A stretch of 64,000 nucleotides of DNA from Onthophagus taurus (Eukaryota; Arthropoda; Insecta; Coleoptera; Scarabaeidae). Location: the NCBI RefSeq assembly GCF_036711975.1, contig NC_091971.1:3107501-3171500 (forward strand), given 5' to 3'. The position numbers were made by a program, and so were the translations under genes. Each line of letters starts with the position of its first letter. Position 1 is the stretch's first letter. Below, in pieces: positions 36,201-51,200 of this stretch. The notes under the pieces were generated by a model. That model saw only the letters and a list, made by a program, of their open reading frames with translations, had not been told where the DNA came from and made no database searches.

Positions 36201-39200
36201 GTTAATACGCATAGAAAAAAAAACGTTTATTATTAATATAAACATTTTCCGGCGCAGGTTAATGACAAGGTCGTACACTATAAATGAGTGCACTAATATA
36301 TACGTTAGCTTTAAAAAAGGAATTCAATAAAACTGAGCGTTCTGTAATTATTACTGATTCACGGAATATATTACAAATGGAAATTGCAGATTTTTTGAGT
36401 AAAGGTAGAATAATCAATTATGAACATTAGAATATAATTCAGATCATATTGAAAGTGATACGAGGTTGCCAACAAAGCTTACTTCGCCCTCGCAAACATA
36501 TTTAAAAGCAAAATATAAAAGTCATAACAAGACCTATCCTTACGTATAGCTACGAAACGTGGATATTAACATAGAAACTAACAGAATATGTAAATATATT
36601 CGAGAGAAAGATTCTGAGGAGGAGAAACCATGAATTTTTTTTACATCAATGAAACAGAGGTAGTTACATCAAAATTCAGAGGCATGACATGTTGTCAGAA
36701 AGGAAGAAGGAAAGCTACATATATAGAGAGTGAAGTTAAGTTCACTTTAAAACCCAAGTCTATGATTTAAGAACTCAGAACTATCTAATTAATCATACCA
36801 TACTTTATTCCATATGCTGAAGTCTTTTAATTTTCTAGTAACATTTTTATTGTTATTAACTTTATAGCGTTTATCTCGATGTCTCAAAGATTACGAAATT
36901 TCTTTCAAAAGATCTGTACATGGAAGAGAATCCTTCGATATTATTTAAAAAGATCATACATCAAGTTACTGTAAATTAGCTTTCATTTTACTTAACGAGG
37001 CGTTATATCATATTCGTCTTGAACCCCCTTTTATTTAGACTACTTATTATAGGTGTTAGTTCAAAACTTAAATGGTTCTTCCTAACGGTTAAAAAGGCTG
37101 CGATCTTCCACTTAACACTAGTAGCCGCAATCGACAAATAGGAATTAAGTAGTAAACAATTAGTAACCAAGTATAATTATATATATCGTGTATTATGCCT
37201 AGATACATAATATTTTTATAACATCAAATAGCTAACATAATATAAGACAACTATTTATTGTACAATACAGAAATAAAAGAATTAATATATTTGAATTAAT
37301 TCTTAGATAAGATAGCTAGAAAAAGCGACTAATGACAAGACAATCTAAGTCAATCAATATTTATTCTACATAAAACCCTATACCAATCATAAAAATTGTT
37401 TTGAATCGTTACAAAGAGAAAAAATGTGATTGAAATTTTTGAAAAACACGTCTTACGAGGCGCCAGTTGAGTTTTTCTTTTATTCTTTACATTATCGGCA
37501 AACAGGACAATTTTTAGATACTTTTAGACTTTAAACGTGTTTTCGTAAGCGTCGCATTCCAAAAATAACTGCCAAAACATTTTTACGGATACGTCGGTGG
37601 TGAGGTCAACTTCTCTACGTAATTTGCATACTTTCCCAAAGATCAATATCTTTTTTTTAAATTATGGTTGAATTAAATTATTAATGAATTAGTATGATAA
37701 AAATCTTACACCACGACAAAACCATTTTATGATGAAGCACTTATTTTATAATATTCCATTAAATGAACCACTTTTATAATTATTAATTAATTATTCCATA
37801 AAAGAATTTTACAACGTCCGTCTGACCAGATCAGCAGATAACGTCACTTTATGCGAAAAAAGTTTGGTAACACTTAAGACGATTCGATGATGCATTGATG
37901 TTTTGGATCACGTTTCAATAGTTAAATAACAACTACAAAATTTTTCTAGTAAATCTCAGTACTTATACCGATGATAAAACGGCGTCATACTCATTATAAC
38001 ATCGTTAAAACAAACGTTTTTTGTTTAAACCAGTTTTTAAGTTGGAAAAAACTTGTATTAATTTTCTTTTAAGTTACTAGATAAGAAGTAACAAACAAAG
38101 TATTTACTTGAAATAATTATTAAAAATGTGTTTCAAATTAAATTGTGGTAAAAAGAAGAGAAATTAAATGCGTATGGGTTATCTAAAGTCAAGAACGTTG
38201 ATAAATAATAACGTCAAAGAAATTTGTACACGAAAGTTAGACCCCGAATTACATGTCGGGGTTAAATTTATTGGCGGCTAAAAATAAAAGTGAAATTGTT
38301 TATATATTTGCCAAATAATGTTCGGGGTGAAATTTTGATACGATGCCAAAACCACTGTCTGGATGCAATCGGTTTTACATTTATTTATATATCGGTTAAT
38401 GACATTCCCTTTACTATTTAGCAATAACCAGCTATCTTAGTAATCGCTTAAAATAATCTTATTTTTTATCCAACAAATTTGATTTAAAACAAAAATTCTA
38501 TTTATAAACATCACCCAATACTCGATAAGTATAAATTCACGCTTCAATGTGTACTATAAAAGATGACGTTTTACACTCGACTTTATTGAGTAAGATTTGA
38601 CAGTCGTGGGCTCTTAGCAGCAAAGTTCTAAATTTATTAATACATATTATTTTATGATGTATACTCAATAACGATAAAAATGATCGTGTAACAAAGATAA
38701 CTTAATTACCAGATAAAGAAAAACCTATTGTTCCTGTTTGCTAAAACTTTAGCACTATTAGCATTAGATTAAACAGATAAATTAGTTCAAACCGGTACAT
38801 ATGCTTATTAGATGACGTTTTTTAATTCGTATTCGTATAATCAAGTCACGAGACTAACTAAGAAATGTGACTTATCAAAATGCCAATTACTTTTACCTTG
38901 AAAGAATTATGCGCATGATAAAGAATGAAATAAAATTTCTCACCTAATATCACAGTGATTGAGTTGAGTTTCTTTCTTTTTAAATATATCACAGCCAGTC
39001 ACTATGTATTTTAAATTACAAATCACAAAAAAAGACTAGAAACAAAAACTTAATAAATTAACGAAAACAAAAATGAACACAGCTTCTTTGCGAGAACGGT
39101 ATTTGGTAAGGTGAAAGTTTACTTTCAAGTGTTCCGCGAACAGAAGCTATGCCGCGTGACAACTCTTCCACATTTTGCCTGAGTTAACGTCAACTGGCCG

Positions 39201-42200
39201 AAAGCGTAGAAGAAACACTAATCGACATGAAAGTGGTCGCTACACTGATCGGTCTCGTGGCGAGCGCGTTCAGAAAAACCAAATCCCCACGACGCGATTT
39301 TCGACGACGTCGCGCATACGCGTTCATAAAGCTATCAAATACACGCTTATTTACGTTTCGGGGCTTTTTCGCGAAAGCTAACTCGTGAATTCGCGACTTT
39401 GTCAATTCGATACGTCCAATCAGAATTATACCATATAGTGGTATTATCCGGTTATTCGATTCAGAAATTATGATAAACAAATTTCGAAAGTTGTCTTTAT
39501 CTGAATTATAAAATACGAAGAGTTTAATCGAAAATTAACGGTTTATGATTCATGTTAAAACAATTTATTTAGAACGTTAAGAAAAAATTACTAATTAATA
39601 AATGTTACATAAACAGATGTTACCACAAGTAAAGTTACGAAGGCTGCATTTCGAAATTTCGCTTTTCTGACTAGGTTTTAAATAATTACGATGAGCTAAC
39701 TTGATTATTTTTATGGCAATTAAATAATTGCCATAAACCACCGTAAAGAGATTCCGTTTTGCTAAAATCTTTGCGTATGCATATTACCATACCTGTTCAT
39801 AATATTTTGATGTAATTTTAATTTAAATTGCTGAGTGTTTTTTCATCGCCCACTTGAGTAAGTTTTACTTGTAAACATAAATTATCTTCATATGACGATA
39901 ATAAGCTATTAACAATATCCGGGTTTCCTATAAATAATCTTTGCAAACACCATACATATCAAAGTGTATTCAAAAATCTTGAGGCAAAAGTACGTCAATA
40001 GCATTTTCAAGTGAGTATACAGAATGTCCTTTCAGTTTTATGCAGTGCTAACTACAGGGTTTTCCAAGAAAAATGCCATTTTTTAGTATAAATGATCGGT
40101 TGTTTATTTCATTATAAAGAAGAAGGTATGCCGTTAATAGTGGAAAATAACATTACGCAAATGACCACCACGACCACGCTTACAGGACAATATCCTTTCC
40201 ATGAAATTTTCCATAACCAAATTGCAAAGTGGCTGCCCTATGTCCTCAATAGCCTCACGAATTCCATCTTTGAGGTCTTGAATCGACGCTGGGCTGTTGG
40301 CGTACACCTTCTCTTACAGGCTACAGCAGCAATATTCTCGGCTGTTCTTGAGCGACGTGCACGGGTTTTATTCTTCACATCACTAACTTGTCCCAATTTT
40401 TCCACCAATTTCTGTATTGCGGTCCGACAAGGTGCATCACGACGACCCAAAAATGCTCGAGTTTTACGAACCGTCTCAGCCAAAATTTCACCATTTTTAT
40501 AGTGAATTTTAATAATTTCAATGCGTTGTTGAAGCGTGTATCGTTCCATTTTTATTAATGGCGTACTTTCTACTTGTCAAATGTCAAAAAATGACAGCTT
40601 CAAAAGTGACATCTACCGAAATAACGGGTTATTCAAAATAACACCTCTTATTGGAAAACCTTTATTAGAAAGAACTTATATTTGTTAATGGTTTTTCCGT
40701 TCTATCTTATCTAAAAATACACTCAAGTTTCTGCCAATGATCACCTTCATGGAATCTGCTCAACAAATCTTAGACAACATCTTATTCTTTGTTCTACACT
40801 GAGGGAGAAAAATTTATTCTTGAATGTATTTCTTAGAAACAAGTATAAGATACTCTTAAAACAAAAATATTTTTTTGTTTTAAGAATAGAAATATTATCG
40901 AATGAAGTATGTCATATTCTTAGCATCGAAGAATATCAATTTTTTGTATCAAAAAATCCATTCTTGCGTCAATAATTTATAATACTCAAATGAAGAATTA
41001 TACAAGATTGTTATTATATGAATAAGTTTTTCTAAAAAGAAAGATACGTTATTCTTGACTTAAGAAATCTTTTCTCGATACGAAAATAGGGTTGTTAACG
41101 TAACACTAAGATACTCTTTTTCAAGATTATTGATTTACTTTTACTAAGAATTCGTTTTCTTGAGAATCAAAAATATTTGTATACTTGCTTTGAGAATATG
41201 TGATTTTTCTTCGCTCAACAAAATGATCTTCTTGTGGATATATAAGAATATGATAAGCTTGAGCCAAGAGTAATAAGAATATATAGTAATCAAGAATATA
41301 TTTCTCTCTGTGTATGTATATCAGCAGCAAATTTAATTTAGTGTTTAGTTTTATTCGTAAATCAAAATAATAATTTTGCAGCATTCTTTATATTTAAAGA
41401 TGTGTTGATGTAAATAACTTAACTGTTTTTTAACCTTATTGACAACATTCTAAATTTATCAAAATTATGACTAAAACTACTTCATTTCTGCGAATAAATC
41501 TATTAAATTCAAAATTGTTAATTCAAATTATCTCGGCAGATATCATTTTGCGACCTATAAAATAAATTAAGATTTGTAAAACGTACATTCTATATCGATT
41601 AAATCACTGTCACAATAATTTACATATTTGAATATAAATTAATTAATTTATAAGCATAAATTAATTATATTTTCTAATAAAACAGAATTAGTTTATCGAC
41701 CGTTAAAAATATCAATAATCCAAAACCATATCTTGGGTTGCGTGATGATTGATAGACACTCAATAATTGAGGTGTTTTTCTTTCTTTACCAATAAGTACA
41801 GTTACATCAAGGACTTTACTTACGCAGGTAGTAAATTACTGTAACCACAACAAGTTAAGAAATTGTAATCAAATTAAAACCTATCCCAATCATTTTTTAA
41901 GAATAACAAATGAAAATAGTGATTTTTTTTGCAAATGCACAAGACAATAGAGCATGATATTAAATATTATGGTGGCAAACATTTACTTAGCTTATCAGTA
42001 AGTAAATTTGTCGTTGCCCGTCTATTGTGGTATCTTGTATAATAATCGGACCACTTATAGCTGGTGGTAACACCATTTATGATTCGAAATTCCTAAGCCC
42101 AAATTAAATATTGCGTGATTATAAATCGCTCAAAATCTTCGGAGTTCTTGATATCGTTTTTTAATAGTCAATTCGTATAAATGAATAAATTAAAAATAAT

Positions 42201-45200
42201 GCGCCGTAGTTAATGATGGGACATTATATGTCATAAAATTTTTCCGTCGACTTCGACTTATGGAAATCATATAAACTAATTAGGCATTCTCGTTAGTATA
42301 ATGTGGCTCGTGACATTAAGGCGAAAAGAAGTTCGTCAACAAAGTGATTTTTGCTAAAAAGTACTGATAATTTAACAAAGTGTTTTTAAAAAACATCATT
42401 ATACAATAATTTACTTCGATTATCTGCGGTTTCTAAGAAAGAAACGTTTAATTTTTTGTTGTTCGAATCTGGTGAACGTGTGTAAAAGCATGTTAAAATA
42501 ACTAATGGTAATTCTAATGCTAAACAGTGTAAATACTACCGTTAAACGTCGAGGCAATGAACCGTTCGGTAAATAGAAAGACCAAAGATCATTTGCTTGG
42601 CTTCTTATCGCTTTGTCCGCTGTGCTAACTTATTGTTCGTGCGATTGCCTTTTAATTGGTTATCGAACCGATGTAACAAACAGTGGATGGAAAAATGTAC
42701 CCTCTCAGAAATGAAAGAGTATATTTTCTTCTTGGCCTGTTTTCAAACAAACAACTTGTTTAGCTGAATATTAAAAAGAAAATTACAGTTTCCAACTAAG
42801 GTTAATAAAAAATTATAGTTTCAATTCATAACGTGACCTCAAAATTGAAAAGACGTTATCTAAACAAATTTACAACGTTTGCAAATCTTTTGTTCTATTC
42901 AACCTGCTGAAGTAATTTGTTTTATAAAATGATAAGCTAACATATTACTTTAAAACAATAAAGTTATTTAAAACGTGACTCTAAAAATTCAAGCCTTAAG
43001 GCTACGTTGAAAATAATTCAGGGATCTAATGACAAAATACATTAACCTAGTAGTGTAGGAATAAGAATAGCTCGCTCCTTTCGATGGAACTTGTACAGGC
43101 GCCAAGTTTTTGGCAGTTAATCTTAAGCATTGAGATGCTCGAAATTATTCGACTTAAACAATACGAAACACTTAAAACACTCAGGTTACAAATAAAAGTA
43201 GTTGGAATGGTAAAAAAAATAAAAGGAGTTATTTTTTTTGTTTATTTCAAAATAATCTTGAATACACAAACAACTCAATACTCGAATTTATACTTAAATA
43301 CTTAAAAAAAAATAATTTTTTTATTTCTATAAAACTGTAATTATAATAATAAGTATGTTGGAATAATCTAGTTTGATCTAGGATGAATTAGTTTATTCTA
43401 AAATTGTTTTTATCCGATAACAATTACAAATTACAACGAGCGTGAAGTGAATAAAATATGAATGAAAATCACTTACGTTCTAAAGAATCCAAATTAAAAG
43501 GGCCTTAAGAAAAAACGTTGTAAATGGTAGGGTGGCCACAACGAAACTGTCAGATAAGAGCCAAGTAATTCAATGTCGTAATCGTTGGAATGCTTTTAAA
43601 TAATTAGTGCGAATTACGATCGTGGTAAATAAAGCAGTGCACGAATAAAAACTGCACGAATCTTAGACACGCTATACGATATTCTGAGAACAAGAACAAA
43701 AAATAAGATAAGAAAGATAAAAGGTTACCCCAAATTAACTTAAACGTTTCGAGGATTGCACAAGTACAAAAGGAACTAAACCCGCATTGAAGTAGATACT
43801 ATTAACTAGATAAAGATGCTTTTTGTTATCGTATTCTACAGATATTAAATTAAATCTTTTAGTATTATGTAAAAAAAATTAGACAATTTAACCTCTCTTA
43901 ATGGATATAAAAAAACGTTTCTTTTAGTCAAAATTGAAAGCTCATTAAAAAAAACTTTTACGTAAAGAAAACTTCACACCAAATTTGTGTTACGTTTAAA
44001 AAGTAAAATCACCTGCAGTACTGGAAATACTACTTTCACTTCTTCCGGAAATCGTCCCCCATAACCGTGATTGCCTTGAAATGCGGAAACATGATAAATC
44101 ATTTTTTAAAGAAGAAAAAATTTTATTTAATATTTTAACACCTAAGTTAAATCGAAGAATTACTCGTATGTGATTTAACGACATAATAAATGTTAAATAA
44201 AAATGGTGTTAATAACAAGTACGTTGACTGTGTATTAGGAAAATCAATACAACAACCATAAGAACAAGGTCACAGATTACGAGTGCTTAGGAGTATCTCC
44301 CCACTCGAGGTTGGTCATAAATCAAATCAAATATACGCATAAGTAAAAAACATAAAGGAAACTATGTAATCAAACACTAATTTTAGAAGAATGTTGGTTT
44401 AGTTTTACAAGAATTTATACTTTCTAATCTATACTTTTTCTTTAAAAAAAAGGGTGATTTATGTTTAATCAATCCAATTGGAACGTGAAAACAATTTTTA
44501 ACAATTAAATTGGAGTTTAGTTGCAACGTTATCATAACCCAATATTTCTATGAAAAAGAAAACGATAACATTTCGTTTGCAATTCAATTGAAATTCATAT
44601 ATTTATCTGAAATATACGGTTTACTAAAGTTTTTTTTGAAAATATTTACTTAAAAATGTCACACGCGTTACAAATTCAATATATCTAGATTTTTAATTAA
44701 GGATTTACAATTAGTTACAAAATCTAATAGTCAAGAACCTGTTGGCAAAAGATAGATAGTGTCTGTACAAGTCTATATACAGCTTGAAGTAGCCTAGAAA
44801 CTACTGGCAGAAAATTAAATATTGTTAGCAGAAGACAGAAACTGTCTATAGAAGTCTATATATTGTTTTAATAGTCTAGAAACTGCTTGCAGAAGATTAA
44901 GTATTATTGGCAGAAGATAGATACTGCAAATACTTGGAACCGAAATAACAGAAGCTGTCCAGTACTCCAGACAGAAATTGAAAAGATGACACAACAGAGA
45001 AAAATGATAGGGCAACACACCTGCAACATATGCCTACTTAAGTCATCATAAAAATCTCAAATCTTGAAACGGGAAACTTGAAAAATTACTTGACAGAAAC
45101 TTTGTTGCTTTCCAAAAAAATCTAAAACACATTAAAAATAAAATATTCTTAACATATAATTTCAGAAACATGTTATCACAACAAGGAAAAACTGACTGAA

Positions 45201-48200
45201 AATGAAATAGAATTGTTTTTGTCAACAACTTGAAAACAATTAAAATATCAGTACTCAATACAGATTCTTTCAAATTTAATTGACTTATCTCATATCGTAC
45301 CATCTCAATTAAAAGAATCAGTGATAACATAAGTAAATTCTAATATAGAAATACCAGTGTTTTAATTTTAGAACTTTGTATTTGTGCTTTTTAAACTAAA
45401 ATTTTTTAACAACATAAGAATACATCTGTTTTCAGTCTGAAAGAATAGATAAGACGGTCACGTGCTTTCTTTGTGTATAACCATTACACTGTAGCTATCA
45501 ATCTGACAAATTTGACCTATTGAGTTCGTTAACATCAATCTACAGCTTGTTATTGAGCGCGAACCATAACGGGGAGATGTCTCGATGGCCGACATTTTTT
45601 CCACACGCCACAATTGACTAGCGAAAGTCCGGGTCACATTACTTGATACGCTTTTGATAAACTTTTTGATCGCAATTTAGAATACTTCTTCGACCAAACG
45701 TACAAAAACATATTTTTAAGCGCTGTTGATGCCGCTTTGGAGACTTTTTAAAACTCATCTCCCGTTTGGCCCACATAGAGAATACAGCCAATTTAAATAT
45801 TTGGAACAGTTAAGGCAATTGTGAACAATCAAATGGTCAAATTTCGTAACAACAAATCATCTTTTGAATTGAAATAATAAATTTAAATCATAAAGTGGTT
45901 TTTATAGCTTTAAATATGAAAATTTATATATTTTATTTTGATTGAGTGATTAAAAAAAAAAATTTGATACTTGACGAAATTATATTCGCCAAATAAACTT
46001 TCTACTCGAGAACTGTGTGAACTGCGGCGTGTTTATGTAAATGAATACATTCCCTTCGTAATTGGGCTGAGAATGTTATAAAATGTTATTTACTTCGGTG
46101 CAATTGCAACCTTCAAGAAATTGTTTACTTTTTCCTGTTGATAATGTTTAATCGCGAAACTGTAAATGTCCATAACAGAATCGCAATGTAAAATGTTAAT
46201 TATGTATTATTTTTTCTTTATAATATAAATAGAGCACCGTTTTATAAATAACTTTCACTTTATAAATTTAAACAATACTTGGAAATAGTGTTCATAGTTT
46301 AGTTCTAGTAATAAATAATGCTCTGTTTGCCTTTGTAAATAGTTCAAAGTACGATATTGAATCATATTTAGATAAACAGAATTAGACATAAACGACAATA
46401 ATTAACGATTTGCAGTTTATTATTGGCTTTCTACACTTTAATATATTTATACGAGATAAAGTATAGGAATAAATTTCTATTTAAATTACATTTGAAAACA
46501 GGTCAAGGAAGATAAAAACATGTAGCACAAAAGTTTGTGCAATCCACATGTTCTCGTTTCAGGTATTAAACGATACATACATTAAATTTTTAATTTTGAA
46601 ACTTACCATCTTTCGAAGTAGAAGGCTTTTCAGGATCGGATTCTTGTTCAGCTTTTTTCGTTCCTGAAAACAACGATGACGCAAAATATTAAAAAAAAAC
46701 ATCTATTATTGATGATCTTGTTATGTAGCGATAAGGAAATAAATAACAAGATTGGAGGTCTACAAATTATGAAATTAACAGCAATTTACACCTCAAATGG
46801 AATTTAACAGGTCGATTAAAATTGCAATATTTCAACAAAAAAAAAATTTACAGAGTACAAATTTAATTTAATAATTGTGTGATTTAATAATAAATACAAT
46901 TAATTAATGGCACGGCTAAACTCGAATATTTCTAGGTCTAGTATTTGTTCTAGTTTTATACTAGTATTGTCACTAGAACTAACACTAGCACTGTTACTAG
47001 AACTAACACTAGACCTAGAAACATTCGGGTTTAGCCGTCTTGAGAGACGTGCGGCTAAACCCGAATGTTTCTAGTTCTAGATCTAGTATTAGTTCTAGTT
47101 TTATAGTAGCACTATCACTAGAAATATTTTGTCCGTTATATCCGAATTCCGTTCTAACGAATCGTTATATCGAGGTTTTACTGTATTAAAAATCTATGAG
47201 AAAGATATAATACAAACAAATTAATTATTAAACATATCATTAAAAAAACTCATTAAAATACAAATTGCCTTTGTTAAAAATTTAAACATTACTACAATTA
47301 ATTGTAGTTTTAAAACAAATTTCATTTCAATTAAAAATGGTTAATTTTGAAAATAAACGTTTACTTTTCCATTCTTTCATATGACTTTTCAATAGGACTT
47401 AAATTAGTCACTGATAATTAGCATGCGATAAATAAATTTATAAATTTTATAATTTTGTTCTTGTTTTCTAATGGTCTGTCACGAACGATTATCTCGTTTT
47501 CTACTATTCCACTATTTTGTTAAAAATTAAAACAAACAATACATAAAATAAACAATTTAAAGTTTTTGTTTTGTCAATGTTTGTTTCTTCAAGGTTCATC
47601 AACCTTTTGACCATACGAGAATAATGTGCATCTCAACCGTGGAATTTTTGATGCATCCGGTAGGTTTCCACATAAAAGTAGTTTGTTCTTTATTGCCATT
47701 TTGGTCCAGCCGTCATACTCGTGTAATGTAATTATAAGTTGAAGGTTTAAACCATCAAAAAGTATTTGTTTTTTTTTGCACCTATAAGAATAAATTAATT
47801 ACGGATACTTAGAAACACTAAAATACACGCGCTCATCAATCTTATGTTATTGTCGACTTAATCGTTATAATTAAGATGTTGTTTTATTACTTATTACCAA
47901 CATTTAAGATTTTTTTATTAAACGTAGTAGTAAAGTAGTTTACGACTATTTTTGTTAAAAGGAATTGACGACATCGGACGTATTTTTGTCTAGACATCGC
48001 TCATAATAAACACAATTATAAGTTATATCGCGGTTATTCAACGTGTGTGCAGGGAATTGCATCGGCGTTGAATAGAAACGTTAATCAACATCAAGTGTCA
48101 AAACATGCTTCACGATTCATTTATCGTCATGTCTGAGGTAAAAGTATTCAGCAAATTCCGAATGCAAAAAAAATCAAAACAAAATTTACGAATGCAATCA

Positions 48201-51200
48201 AACTGCTATTGAAATTTTTGCAATTAAAATTGCATCAAAACGAACATAGTACTTAGTTGTATACATCTTTTTTTTAACAGCATTAGATGAATCACCAAAT
48301 CACCTCTAACTAGTTATTAAGCAAGATTACTTAATAACTAGTAGCAGCTTTAGAATTTAAAATAATTGAAATATTTAAATAATAGGAGTAATTAATTATT
48401 TGAAGACTATATATAGTGAGAAAAATTTAAATCCTAATCATTCTTTTTCTTTTATTTATAGTCTAAAATATTTTAAATTGTTCAAGTAAGAAGTAAATCA
48501 TTAGAGAGGAAAATTTATTTCAAATACTGGAAATGAAACTATTCCTTCAATTTCTTATGCAGCTACATATATACAGAACAAATATTCAGTTATTTTGTTG
48601 CAGACATGTGTGCAATATTAAAAGTTAATTAATTGTTTAATAATCACTTCTGCACACTTTTTTCCTTTATTATGTTAACTCTCTGGGGTTCGATGTTGTT
48701 TCGATTCTTAACTTTCAGCTAATTATTAAAAAAATTATTGCAATTGAAACACTTGGTTCTCTTGTCTTTATCCAATTGAAACAAACAGGTCCATCTGTTC
48801 GTTTTATTATCTTGTTGACCTTTCTTGTATACTCATGTATAGTCTTCTTCTTTTATATTCGGTTTTGCAAAAGTTTATTTTCATCCCCCCGGATGGAGAC
48901 ACTTTTAAAGCCTTGTTGGTTATGGTATCTTCATGGCAACAACTTTACAATAAAAAAATGCTTTCATTTTTCTTGTCGAGATACTCCATTTCCTTTAAAA
49001 GAAAACTCTTTTATTTTTAACATTGCAATTCGTCTTTGCAACTCAAGCATTTTTTGAGAGACTGTTGAGATAAAGAGATTTTCCCAATATTTTGGAAGGA
49101 GATAAAAAACTTAATAAAAAAATTTATTGTATTTCTGAAAAAGGTCATATTAATAAATAAATAATATTGACTTAGAAACCTGTTTTATAAGTATTTTATG
49201 AATAACAAAGTAACGTTTCTTGAGTATTATCTTCCGCATGTTAAAAGTATCGTTTGTATAAACTCCAAATTGCTGCTTTTTATCGAGGTGAAAGAGACAC
49301 CTTATTGGTCTTTAGTCGTTCTTCAACTTGTTGTTTTTATTACTTGAGAAACCATAAACAGATGGTTATTTCGTATGGCACTTGGTCTTCTGAAGTTGTT
49401 CTCTTGCGTCGTGTTCCCCAAGTGTTTATCCACTTTCTATCTTCCACTTTACAACATTTTGTAAAGTAATGAGACACATATAGTAGATGAGCTTATAATG
49501 TTACGTCTTCGTGTTGTGTTGGCCAGTTCCCTATTTAATTTTGTTGATTCCCCGTATTCAATATATTTATGCTATTTTATATTCAAACATTTTTTAAAGG
49601 TTTGCAATTTGATTATAAAATTTGGAATAAAACAAAATTGTTGAATTATGCAACAGTTTATTTATTTACTTTTTTTTTTGGTGATTTCAATGTTTAGGAA
49701 ATAAAACTTACAAAATGATTATAACACTCTATCTGGGTTTCTTATAATCACTTATATAGATGCCCTTCTTAGTAAAGACATAACAAATCCACAATATACA
49801 CTTAATCACAATTAACGACCATATTAACCACGCAGAGAGAGAAACACGACAACGTTTGCATTACAAAACATGTTGTTTGGTAAATTTATCACGAAGCAGC
49901 AGCCACTGTCCTATATTACCCCGCTGTCGATAATTAATACTATAATAAATCCAAAAACGTTTACAAGTCAACAATTTCGTAATCAAATTCGGTATTTTTC
50001 CGTAACTTACAATATGAATACACTAATTAAATGTTTAAAGTAGAAACCTTTTGGGTAATAGTTGTCTTACCGTTAATTCTACATTTTTTGAAATCTCGCA
50101 ACAACCTGGACGGACGATCTCCGTTTCGTTTTTAACGGAATACAGTAAGAAGGAGTTCATACGAAACTTTGTTTAAGACTAAAATGATTTACTAGACGTA
50201 TCGGGATCGGAGATATAATCGTTAATAACCACGTAGTAGTAAACAACTCAGTTAGACGTAATTGGTGATTTGCAATGTTGAGTTGTTAAAAGATATTCGC
50301 TTTCTTTAGCGTCGGGTATTTATTTTATTTTCAATACGATATTTTCGGGACGATAATGATAATGTATTTAAATAAAATTGGATGCATTATTTGTATGTAT
50401 GAGGCTTTTGTATTATCACAACTGTCTCACATAAGAACGCATAAAACATAAACAAATGCTGACGTAGAAAATTTAAAAATAGCATTAATTATATATAGAC
50501 TGAATAAACCGCAAGGTCAGGCAAATATACCTACTCAACAACGCGATTCTGGCGTAAATAAGTATCCGCTTAATTCTGGTTGCCCGTTTATGTAAATCTT
50601 CTGAACTTTAAATATTTTTCGTGTGTATAAAAAAGGATTTAAAACGACGTGTTGACATCGTTATAAAGGATAATGTAGATCATCTTGGCAAGTATGACAT
50701 AATAATAATAAAATACTTTGATTTTATGATTTATTTTGACTTATTTAAGTCAAACTAAAAAGTACATAAAACCTAACTCCTTCGATTTGATGATATAACG
50801 TGTTTTCCACTACCGCATTTGCTATATAAATTGTACGCAATCTAGTGTTAATTACTATAATTAGCGGCAACTGCTGCAATTTAATTGTGCCAATTTCCCA
50901 GATAATGTAAATCAAGTCAGTTTACACGATCAAATTGACATAAACTTTCACTATAAACAAATAAAAGAGTCTTCTTAAATAAATACATGAAACCAAGTTA
51001 TTTAACAAAAATGTAATAAACCGTAACAAATTAAATAGATCACCTCAAACAAACAAAAAGTTCATGTCTTTCTAAATAAACGAAAGTTCAATAAAGCGCT
51101 TTTTAAGTGATTTACTATCAAGAAAATTTGCGCTCCACGTAGTTGGACATACACAACTTTAATTTCCTTCCTGCAAATCTTCATTTCCTAGAAAATAAAT

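Larger units (their letters stand above)
35664..46606 (-). other. NFAT intron 2 (11 kb)
   Basis: Mostly featureless AT-rich DNA. It holds a possible internal promoter near 39.1-39.4 kb, a deleted transposon at 40055-40663, a MITE at 40797-41312, a possible alternative exon at 44013-44074 and a degenerate tandem repeat at 44738-44930. Nothing else over 300 bases could be assigned. Confidence 0.6.

Noticed and set aside
48776..49469. Open frames of 71-93 residues with hydrophobic stretches in NFAT intron 1
   Set aside because: No splice-site support, no homology signature and composition like surrounding AT-rich DNA.
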